The notes under the pieces: generated by a model
What the model was told of the DNA's origin: nothing
Databases searched by the model: none
Seen by the model: the letters and a program-made list of their open reading frames with translations, nothing else
In this document: piece by piece, positions 5,221-11,066 of the stretch
Position numbering within the stretch: the first letter of the stretch is position 1
Layout of the letters: the number at the start of each line of letters is the position of its first letter
Translations under genes and position numbers: made by a program
Assembly: GCA_031258335.1 (NCBI GenBank)
Contig: JAIRMY010000096.1
Location: 1-11,066 of the forward strand
Direction: 5' to 3'
Length of the DNA stretch: 11,066 nt
From: Spirochaetaceae bacterium
GTDB lineage: Bacteria > Spirochaetota > Spirochaetia > Treponematales > Breznakiellaceae

Positions 5221-7725
5221 ATGGCAAAACAAACAAAAGATGGTCATATTATTGACTTTATCTCAGGGCAAGAAGTGAAGGCAACATCCGAAGAGGTGGA
5301 GGCGGTGCAGGTTTTTGCCAAACAGTTGGTCGAGGACTACAACTATCCTAAAGCGCATATTCAGACACGACCACAATTTAGGGTGAAGTCGCGGCCGTCT
5401 GACATCAAAAAGGAGTACCCGGTTGACATTGCCGTTTTTTCTAACAACACGAAAAACGAAGATGCCGTTTACATCATCGCTGAATGTAAAAAGAAAACCA
5501 GAAAAGACGGCAAAACACAGTTGCAGGATTATCTGCGGTTTTCAAAGGCGTTTTTGGGTGTGTGGTTTAACGGCGAGGAGCGGCTTTTTTTAAGGAAAAT
5601 CGAAAAAGACGGCAAGATTGAATTTGAAGAAATTCCAAACATTCCGCTGTACGGACAAAGGGTAGAAGATGTAGGCCGATTCAAAAGAAAAGACTTAAAG
5701 CCCACCCATAACTTAAAATCAACGTTCAAGGCTGTGAGGAATTATCTGGCGGCCAATAATGTCGGCGCGACAAGGGATGAAGTTCTGGCACAGCAGTTGA
5801 TAAACATTATTTTTTGCAAAATCTACGATGAACGGTTTACCGCGCCCTTAGAAATGGTTACGGTCAGGGCGGGTGTCGGAGAGAAACCGGAAAATGTAAA
5901 AATAAGAATGTTAGAACTCTTTAAGAATGTAAAAAAGCGGTACAAAGAAGTTTTTGATGACAGTGACGCGATTTCGCTGGATGCTCATTCCATCGTCTAT
6001 GTTGTAGGAGAATTACAAAATTACTGCCTTGTAGAAGCGGAACGCGATATTATCGCCTGCGCCTTTGAAACTTTTATCGGTCATGCCTTAAAGGGCGGGC
6101 AGGGACAGTTTTTTACGCCGAGAAATGTCGTCCGAATGATGGTTGATGTTATAAACCCGAATGAGAATGATTTAATTATTGACCCCGCCTGTGGTTCGGG
6201 TGGATTTCTCATCGAAGCGCTGCGCTTTGTCTGGAAAAAGATCGATGCGGAAGGGGAAAAGTATAACTGGAATAAAGCGGATATCCAAAAAACAAAAATC
6301 AGCTTTGCCTTGAATAATATAAACGGGATTGACAAAGATTATTTTCTTTCAAAGGTCGCCAAAGCATACATGGTTATTATCGGCGACGGGCAAAGTGGAA
6401 TCTTCACCGAAGACAGTTTGGAGAGTCCAAATAATTGGCAGGATACAACAAGACAAAAAATAGGCATGGATAAATTCAGCATCCTCTTAACCAATCCTCC
6501 TTTTGGCAAAGAAATAAAAATTGCGGGCGAAGACAAATTAAAACAGTATGATTTAGCGTATAACTGGAAAAGGATGGATAGTAAATATGAAAAAACCGGT
6601 AAATTAAAAACCGAGGAATCACCGCAAATCATTTTTATTGAACGTTCCCTGCAATTCCTGAAAGACGGCGGCAGGATGGGGATCGTTCTACCTGAAACAT
6701 TTTTTCATGCGCCTAATTCCAGATACGTCATGGAATATATGCGGAAAAACAATAACATAACATGGATTATTGATATACCGCACAATACGTTTCGTCCGCA
6801 CAATAACGCGAAGTGTATCATCATTATTTTGGAAAAAAACACCCCGCAAAAACCGGTGGTCAACATGGCGGTTGCCGAAGAGATGGGACACAATCATCAG
6901 GGGAAAGAAATTTACCGCTGGAATTATGAAACAAAATCAATAGATGAAACTGAATTATGGGATGATATTCCTCTTATATTAAATGAATTCAGGAAAAATA
7001 AATTCACCAAATACTGCTTCAAAACCGAATACAAAGACTGCGCCGGTAACGGTGTTTTTGTTCCGCGATATTACTGGAAGAACAGGACCAATGAGATAGA
7101 AGAAATCGCGACAAGAGATAATCTTATCTTGGTTCCGGTAAACCGGCTTATTGAAGAAAAGGTGATAGCCTTTTTTGACGGTCATGGTTCGCCGCCAGCT
7201 GAATACAAGGGTATGGGTGAATATCCGTATATCCGGGTGAAGGATATTGTGAATTGGGAAATTTACAAGGACCCGACCGCGAAGATTCCGGAAAATATAT
7301 ACAAACTGTATCAGGATGAAAAAAAACAACTGCATGAAAAAGACATTGTGTATGTCAGAAGGGGCAGTTATCGAATAGGCAGCGTCGCCATGGTTTCGCC
7401 CTACGATACCGAAGTTTTACTCACTAGAGAAATACTGGTGTTACGTATCGCCGGCAAAAATAACGAATACGGACTCACCCCATACTACCTATTATACCTG
7501 CTTTCTCACGCTTTGACATCAATGCAGTCTTTTAACAAGGTTTTGATTGAAACGACATTGCCCAATATTGGGGACAGGTGGCGGGAGATAAGACTGCCTA
7601 TATCGAAAGACGAGGCGGAAAGAAAAAGGATTTCCGAGAGGATAAGAAGCGTCATCGAGAGCAAATGGGACGCGATAAGAAAGATTGAAGGGTTAAAAGA
7701 TGATTTTGGAGAAATAACAACGTAA
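5221..7725 (+). CDS. Single-chain restriction-modification enzyme (HsdR_N-type nuclease + N6-adenine methylase + target recognition domain)
   Basis: An 834-residue fusion combining three functions normally split among Type I subunits. Residues about 20-165 are an HsdR-N-type PD-(D/E)xK nuclease: E25/E26 in the first helix, D69 in YPVDIAVF, then E88 and K90 in IIAECKKK. Residues about 170-545 are an HsdM-like N6-adenine methylase with QFFTPRNVVRMM (297-308), SAM motif I IIDPACGSGGFL (319-330) and catalytic NPPF (425-428). Residues about 610-800 resemble one HsdS target recognition half (YPYIRVKDIV, KDIVYVRRGSYRIGS, then LPNIGDRWREIRLPI), followed by a basic helical tail. There is no helicase motor, so it should cut near its site like Type IIG enzymes, modifying adenine on an asymmetric site. 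No separate hsdS or hsdR follows. Its AT-rich composition suggests horizontal gain. Confidence 0.85.
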   Translation: MAKQTKDGHIIDFISGQEVKATSEEVEAVQVFAKQLVEDYNYPKAHIQTRPQFRVKSRPSDIKKEYPVDIAVFSNNTKNEDAVYIIAECKKKTRKDGKTQLQDYLRFSKAFLGVWFNGEERLFLRKIEKDGKIEFEEIPNIPLYGQRVEDVGRFKRKDLKPTHNLKSTFKAVRNYLAANNVGATRDEVLAQQLINIIFCKIYDERFTAPLEMVTVRAGVGEKPENVKIRMLELFKNVKKRYKEVFDDSDAISLDAHSIVYVVGELQNYCLVEAERDIIACAFETFIGHALKGGQGQFFTPRNVVRMMVDVINPNENDLIIDPACGSGGFLIEALRFVWKKIDAEGEKYNWNKADIQKTKISFALNNINGIDKDYFLSKVAKAYMVIIGDGQSGIFTEDSLESPNNWQDTTRQKIGMDKFSILLTNPPFGKEIKIAGEDKLKQYDLAYNWKRMDSKYEKTGKLKTEESPQIIFIERSLQFLKDGGRMGIVLPETFFHAPNSRYVMEYMRKNNNITWIIDIPHNTFRPHNNAKCIIIILEKNTPQKPVVNMAVAEEMGHNHQGKEIYRWNYETKSIDETELWDDIPLILNEFRKNKFTKYCFKTEYKDCAGNGVFVPRYYWKNRTNEIEEIATRDNLILVPVNRLIEEKVIAFFDGHGSPPAEYKGMGEYPYIRVKDIVNWEIYKDPTAKIPENIYKLYQDEKKQLHEKDIVYVRRGSYRIGSVAMVSPYDTEVLLTREILVLRIAGKNNEYGLTPYYLLYLLSHALTSMQSFNKVLIETTLPNIGDRWREIRLPISKDEAERKRISERIRSVIESKWDAIRKIEGLKDDFGEITT

Positions 7726-7788
7726 AAGGCAGAGTATTACCAGAGTGGCGGCGACAGTGAATGGGGAAATTTCTAGAGATACAATATT

Positions 7789-8706
7789 CTATTTTAATGA
7801 AATTAAGTGCTTGCCGGCATCGGGTGAAATACCAATGAAATTAATATCAAATTTTAAAGAAGGTTCCGCAATGCCGCTTGCGTTGTGGAGTCTAAATGAG
7901 ATTTCCCAACCGCCGCTAAATTTAACTATTAAAGTATTTGCCGAACCGTTAGGACGAATAATATTTTCAATTCTATCTGGTATTTTCCATTTTTTGCCAT
8001 AAGAGAGCGTACCGTACAAATTTACGCTTTGAATAGAAACTTCTTTTTCTTTTACATATAGTTCAATTTTATAAAAATCATATTTACCTAATAGGTACTT
8101 AAAAAGGTTTTCTACAAAAATCACTTTATGTTCGTAGTAAAGCCAGTTCATCTCATCTTGAAACGCCGTCAATATTGGGAGATAAATTTGAGAATCCTTC
8201 ATCGTTATTTGTTCCCAACGTTTCCTTTCATGTTTTAATTTATCAAGATGCGCGAATATTGGAGAGACTGTATCGAAATATTGATTTCTACAAGGGAAAC
8301 CTGTCCAAACCTTACCAAAATCAAGTTTAGCGGACAACCTTGGGTGTTTTATCGCCGCATGGTTCACCTTTGCCGATATTCCAATTTCACAGCTTCCAGT
8401 ATTGATAATTACATCCCGCACATCACCTGAAATGCCTGCGGTATCATCTTGCAAACGTATATTTGTACATTTTTCCACATTGACGTCATAAGCCGGCAAA
8501 AACATCGCAATTTCATTTCCGGCGCGTTTAAACAAAAGTTTTTTCTCCTTGTTTTGTAAATCAAAGCAAGATTTTGCTATATCATGCGCTTTGTTTTTTA
8601 CCAGCATCGCGCCGTTACGGAGAGAAAATACTTCTCCAAAAGATTCGGCGATAGCATATTCAAATGCCTTGCCATTTTGCATTTGAGAGCCGGACAGCCC
8701 GCTCAT
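7789..8706 (-). CDS. HaeIII-family Type II restriction endonuclease
   Basis: A 305-residue protein that I place in the HaeIII nuclease family from conserved blocks: GKAFEYAIAESF (12-23), GDVRDVII...GISAKVNHAAIKHPRLSAKLDFGKVW (94-134), and a middle stretch with CRNQYFDTVSPIF (139-151). The likely PD-(D/E)xK-type site is D98 with S111-x-K113, the usual second acidic residue being replaced as in some family members; E107 is an alternative. An in-frame TTG at 8724 exists, but the ATG at 8706 has AGGAG (8712-8716) 5 bases upstream and is preferred. It begins 22 bases after the stop of the methyltransferase gene, giving a methylase-first order that protects the host. It converges on the single-chain R-M gene with 63 bases between stops and no clear terminator there. 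It is very AT-rich. Confidence 0.72.
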   Translation of the reverse strand: MSGLSGSQMQNGKAFEYAIAESFGEVFSLRNGAMLVKNKAHDIAKSCFDLQNKEKKLLFKRAGNEIAMFLPAYDVNVEKCTNIRLQDDTAGISGDVRDVIINTGSCEIGISAKVNHAAIKHPRLSAKLDFGKVWTGFPCRNQYFDTVSPIFAHLDKLKHERKRWEQITMKDSQIYLPILTAFQDEMNWLYYEHKVIFVENLFKYLLGKYDFYKIELYVKEKEVSIQSVNLYGTLSYGKKWKIPDRIENIIRPNGSANTLIVKFSGGWEISFRLHNASGIAEPSLKFDINFIGISPDAGKHLISLK

Positions 8707-8728
8707 ATTTTCTCCTGACGGCAATCGT

Positions 8729-9580
8729 CTACAAATCTTTACTTAAAATAATCAGTTCATTGGACTTTTTATTATTGCCCATACCATAAGTCCACTCCGG
8801 TTTAATAATGCGGTGTCCTTGATACATCTTGCGTATTTCAGGACTATCATTATAGGAGAGCACCCAGCCGCTTCGCGCTTTCAATAATTCACAAAGCGCA
8901 TCATGATTAAAATCAATGTGTTTATCACCTCTAATCCCGTATAGTTTTTGTTCACTGAGATATGGAGGGTCGCAGTATAAAAAATCGTTTCTATGTCTAG
9001 GTATACTTTGTGTGAAATCCGCTAATTTAACCGTAAAATTATCAATTTTAAAATCTTCTATTCTTTGTATGCTGCTTATTGTAAAACGCGGATGGCCTGG
9101 GGACATTCCGCCTGATAGAGTCGTGCCGGAAAATGAAGATCGGTTTATAGCATAAAAGCGTGCGGCAATTTCAATTCTATCGTTTATTGAAAAAAAACTC
9201 TTTTGTAAATTATAAAACATTGTGGAGGACAACTTATAATAGTTTTTAACTTTTGTTGCTAAGGTCGCGGGGTCGTTCAGTAATTCCTGCCAAAATATTA
9301 CAAGCGGCTCAAAATTGTCGTAGCAGAAGACCCGCGTTCCCTTGCTTGCCAATTCAAGTTCTATAGAGGCGCCGCCGGCAAAAGGCGAACAGATAGTTTC
9401 TGGATTTCCAATGTAGTTTTCAATTATGTATGCGGCGGCGCGGGTCTTACCGCCAGGGTAGCGTAACGGCGATCTTGCCGTTTTTACAATATTGGTAGAA
9501 CTGCCAGCGGAAACGCGAACTTTCGCCGCCTTTTTTTGCAGTTTCAGCTTACTTGGTTTAAACAAAACCGCCGCACCCAT
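8729..9580 (-). CDS. D12-class (Dam-type) DNA adenine-N6 methyltransferase
   Basis: A 283-residue alpha-class methyltransferase that transfers a methyl group from SAM to adenine N6 in DNA, protecting sites from the neighbouring nuclease. Motifs appear in the D12 order: RYPGGK (40-45, motif X), SPFAGGASIELELASKG (65-81, motif I, SAM binding), YAINRSSFSGTTLSGG (143-158) and the catalytic DPPY (204-207, motif IV). The family's C-terminal K-S-N-E-L-I block lies at 272-277. The first 35 residues are basic and not part of the core. TTG at 9610 would add 10 residues but lacks a ribosome binding site. ATG at 9580 has GAGG 5 bases upstream and is chosen. It forms an operon with the HaeIII-like endonuclease downstream. 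Confidence 0.88.
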   Translation of the reverse strand: MGAAVLFKPSKLKLQKKAAKVRVSAGSSTNIVKTARSPLRYPGGKTRAAAYIIENYIGNPETICSPFAGGASIELELASKGTRVFCYDNFEPLVIFWQELLNDPATLATKVKNYYKLSSTMFYNLQKSFFSINDRIEIAARFYAINRSSFSGTTLSGGMSPGHPRFTISSIQRIEDFKIDNFTVKLADFTQSIPRHRNDFLYCDPPYLSEQKLYGIRGDKHIDFNHDALCELLKARSGWVLSYNDSPEIRKMYQGHRIIKPEWTYGMGNNKKSNELIILSKDL

Positions 9581-9626
9581 TTTATCCTCACAATATTTAA
9601 GCAAATCCAAACCGCGTATTAAAACA

Positions 9627-9655
9627 ACCCTATTTTAGAGAGAAATAATTGTCAA
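9627..9655 (-). promoter_or_regulatory. Candidate promoter for the methyltransferase-endonuclease operon
   Basis: On the minus strand a consensus TTGACA (9650-9655) is followed after 17 bases by TAGGGT (9627-9632), a weak -10; TAAAAT (9632-9637) is a better hexamer but only 12 bases away. It lies at the edge where GC-rich repeats give way to AT-rich gene sequence. Confidence 0.35.
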
Positions 9656-9665
9656 GCCGTCTGTC

Positions 9666-9850
9666 GAAGGCAGAAGCCGAAGCCCGCTTTCGGGCCGCCG
9701 GCGGGCGCTGGCAACGCCACCAGCCGCGTATGTAGGGCAGTTCCAAAGGCGATAGCCTTTGGCCCGGTAGATGAGAATGACACGGTAGTCAAAACCTCCA
9801 CCCGCCCTTTCCACGCTGAAGGCAGAAGCCGAAAGCGGCCTTCGGGCCGC
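9666..9850. repeat. Two 33-base direct repeat copies, about 150 bases apart
   Basis: Bases 9666-9698 and 9818-9850 agree at 29 of 33 positions. Both begin GAAGGCAGAAGCCGAA and end TTCGGGCCGC, with the differences confined to the seven bases between, where each copy keeps its own palindrome. This points to a dispersed REP-like element present twice. Confidence 0.6.
9743..9762. repeat. 8-bp perfect hairpin with GATA loop
   Basis: CCAAAGGC (9743-9750) pairs with GCCTTTGG (9755-9762) around GATA. No T run follows on either strand, so it is not an obvious terminator. It is one member of the palindrome cluster between rnfB and the restriction operon. Confidence 0.6.
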
Positions 9851-9851
9851 T
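9834..9851. repeat. 7-bp hairpin with UUCG tetraloop
   Basis: AGCGGCC (9834-9840) and GGCCGCT (9845-9851) flank TTCG. On the plus strand this gives a C(UUCG)G loop, an exceptionally stable RNA form. Minus-strand transcripts from rnfB would read the loop as CGAA. It may stabilise or attenuate rnf mRNA ends. Confidence 0.6.
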
Positions 9852-9907
9852 AGCGCGGAGCGCCTTTAAACCCACTGGTGGGCGCTAGCGCGGAGCGCCT
9901 TTAAACC
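9848..9907. repeat. 25-base direct repeat, two copies at 35-base period
   Basis: Bases 9848-9872 and 9883-9907 are identical over 25 bases (starting CGCTAGCGCGG, ending CCTTTAAACC). The second copy forms a perfect 6-bp hairpin, GGCGCT (9881-9886) with AGCGCC (9894-9899), ending only 18 bases beyond the rnfB stop. It is too short and few in copies for CRISPR; a duplicated REP-type unit is likelier. Apart from these repeats I see no gene in 9611-9917. Confidence 0.65.
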
Positions 9908-9917
9908 GGCTGGCCGG

Positions 9918-10724
9918 CTAGGCTGTTTTTTCCAGCAGGCGTAAAACTTTTTGCGGGCAGACATCCACGCAAGTACCGCAAGAAGTGCATTTGCCGTAGT
10001 CTATGACGGGGATGCCGTTTTCCAGCGTTACCGCCTGTTCCGGGCATTTTTTGACGCAGGCAGTGCATTTGCCGCAGCCTGTCTTGCAGGTTTTTTTCAC
10101 CATGGGCTTAATCGTGTTGCGGTTGTTGCAAAAGGCAAACGCGCCCTTCTGCCCCTTGTCTACGACACGTATGATGCCCTGCGGACATTCGGTTACGCAG
10201 ACCCTACAGCCTTTGCATTTATCCGCGTCAACCACCGGGATGCCGTTTGCGCCCATCTCAAGAGCGCCGAATTTACACGCTTTTACGCAGTCGCCGAAAC
10301 CCATGCAGCCCCAGGAGCAGAGCTTTGTGCCGCCCGCGCTTATCTTAGCGCCCCGGCAGGTTTGCAGGCCGGTGTATATCCCCTTGGGCAGCGCGAATTC
10401 GGGAGTACCTTGGCAGGCGGTAATTGCGACAACGGGTTTGGAATCGGCGCTGCCGCCGACAAGCGCGGCGCGTTTCTTTGTCGATTCGGCGTCCGAGACG
10501 GTACACTTATCCGGCGCGGCTTCGCGGGCGGCTACTGCCGCGGCAAAGCCGTCGCAACCGGCGAAGCCGCACGCGCCGCAGTTGGCGCCGGGCAGGGTCT
10601 CGCGGATGAGTCCTATGAGCACGTCAGTTTCGACATGAAATACTTTTCTAAAGATGCCGAGCAGAACGCCCAAAACAAGGGCAAGAGCCGCGGCAAATAT
10701 CGCGGTTAATAAAATTATATTCAT
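9918..10724 (-). CDS. rnfB: Rnf complex iron-sulfur subunit B
   Basis: RnfB is the electron-entry subunit of the membrane ferredoxin:NAD+ oxidoreductase, passing electrons to other Rnf subunits while the complex pumps Na+ or H+. The 268 residues start with one membrane anchor (about 3-23), then the CGACGFAGC cluster domain with C49, C52, C57 and C74. Further cluster sets follow: C136/C140/C146/C150, C170/C173/C176/C180, C217/C220/C223/C227 and C246/C249/C252/C256, as in long clostridial-type RnfB. The ATG at 10724 has GAGGA (10729-10733) 4 bases upstream, overlapping the rnfA stop, so translation is probably coupled. It is the last gene of the operon. Its high GC contrasts with the AT-rich island next door. 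Confidence 0.95.
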   Translation of the reverse strand: MNIILLTAIFAAALALVLGVLLGIFRKVFHVETDVLIGLIRETLPGANCGACGFAGCDGFAAAVAAREAAPDKCTVSDAESTKKRAALVGGSADSKPVVAITACQGTPEFALPKGIYTGLQTCRGAKISAGGTKLCSWGCMGFGDCVKACKFGALEMGANGIPVVDADKCKGCRVCVTECPQGIIRVVDKGQKGAFAFCNNRNTIKPMVKKTCKTGCGKCTACVKKCPEQAVTLENGIPVIDYGKCTSCGTCVDVCPQKVLRLLEKTA

Positions 10725-10731
10725 ACTATCC

Positions 10732-11066
10732 TCACTTCACCAGGCCGGAAAAGCCCATGAAAGCCATGGACATAAGCGCGGCGGACGCAAAAAGTATAGG
10801 CGTACCGTTCAAGAAAGCCGGAATAGGGCTTGTACGGATACGCTTGCGGATTCCGGCAAGCAGGAGCAGCGCCAACAGGAATCCCACGGCGACGCCCGCG
10901 GCGTATACAACCGATTCGCCATAGTTGTAGCCAAACGAAATCGCGTTAAACGTCGCGCCGAGTATCGCGCAGTTTGTCGTTATCAGCGCAAGGTATATCC
11001 CCATAGAGCTGTACAGGCCGGGTATCATCTTTTTCAAGAAGAATTCGACAAGCTGTACCAAAGAGG
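10732..11066 (-). CDS. rnfA: Rnf complex membrane subunit A, C-terminal 110 residues
   Basis: The reading frame is open to the window edge, so only the end of RnfA (about 193 residues in the family) is seen. The stretch GIYLALITTNCAILGA is the RnfA/RnfE signature, whose Cys contributes to the [2Fe-2S] cluster held between RnfA and RnfE in the membrane. Three further hydrophobic segments follow, ending in the family-typical FMGFSGLVK. RnfE shares the fold, but the C-terminus resembles RnfA, and rnfA precedes rnfB in the C-D-G-E-A-B gene order. Seven bases separate its TGA stop from the rnfB start. TTG at 11061 is not a start but lies inside the frame. Confidence 0.9.
   Translation of the reverse strand, partial: SLVQLVEFFLKKMIPGLYSSMGIYLALITTNCAILGATFNAISFGYNYGESVVYAAGVAVGFLLALLLLAGIRKRIRTSPIPAFLNGTPILFASAALMSMAFMGFSGLVK

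Noticed and set aside
5221..7725. Ordinary hsdM of a three-gene Type I system
   Set aside because: A nuclease domain and a target recognition domain are in the same chain, and no hsdS or hsdR flanks it.
7745..8002. 85-codon plus-strand frame after the single-chain R-M gene
   Set aside because: It overlaps the 3' half of the HaeIII-like nuclease in antisense, with no ribosome binding site or family signature.
9848..9907. Two exact repeats separated by a short spacer, as in a CRISPR array
   Set aside because: There are only two units, the spacer is 10 bases, and no cas gene is present.
9951..10709. 252-codon open frame on the plus strand
   Set aside because: It is antisense to rnfB, whose cysteine motifs and codon pattern make rnfB certain. 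GC-rich coding DNA often leaves such open antisense frames.

Overview
The window most likely comes from a spirochaete of the Treponema group with mixed base composition. Two observations point there. A three-part protein at 3483-5114 (nucleotidyltransferase-like, radical SAM and SPASM parts) matches the family I know as 'spiro-SPASM', which is restricted to spirochaetes. An Rnf operon also ends in the order rnfA-rnfB. The species cannot be fixed from sequence alone. Termite-gut treponemes with about 50% GC would fit.

Layout, left to right. Bases 1-734 (minus strand) hold a UreI/AmiS-type amide channel followed 8 bases later by the start of a nicotinamidase (pncA, cut by the window edge). A good promoter and about 80 bases of leader precede the pair. 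Bases 930-2183 (plus) encode an M24-family Xaa-Pro-type metallopeptidase with all five metal ligands. Bases 2184-2500 hold no sizeable gene. They contain a strong minus-strand terminator whose hairpin loop matches the Shine-Dalgarno/anti-Shine-Dalgarno sequence, a tiny plus-strand ORF across it, an 8-bp inverted repeat, and a minus-strand ORF that is little more than a signal peptide. Bases 2501-5114 (minus) are a two-gene unit: the spiro-SPASM radical SAM protein and, overlapping it by 26 bases, a GT-A-like glycosyltransferase-type protein.

Bases 5221-9580 form an AT-rich restriction-modification island. A single-chain enzyme (nuclease, N6-adenine methylase, target recognition) runs rightward. 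A methyltransferase-endonuclease pair (D12-class m6A methylase and HaeIII-like nuclease) runs leftward into it. A hand count gives 19 G/C in 60 bases at 6121-6180 and 11 in 60 at 8041-8100, against 42 in 60 at 10501-10560 in rnfB, so the island looks acquired. Bases 9656-9917 are non-coding, GC-rich and packed with short palindromes and direct repeats. Bases 9918-11066 (minus) are the end of an Rnf operon: the C-terminal part of rnfA, then complete rnfB, translationally coupled.

Functional links. The channel and nicotinamidase probably act together in nicotinamide uptake and NAD salvage. RnfA and RnfB are subunits of the ferredoxin:NAD+ oxidoreductase that pumps ions. The two restriction systems form a small defence island. 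The least understood and most interesting items are the spiro-SPASM/GT pair and the pairing of a HaeIII-like nuclease with an adenine methylase.
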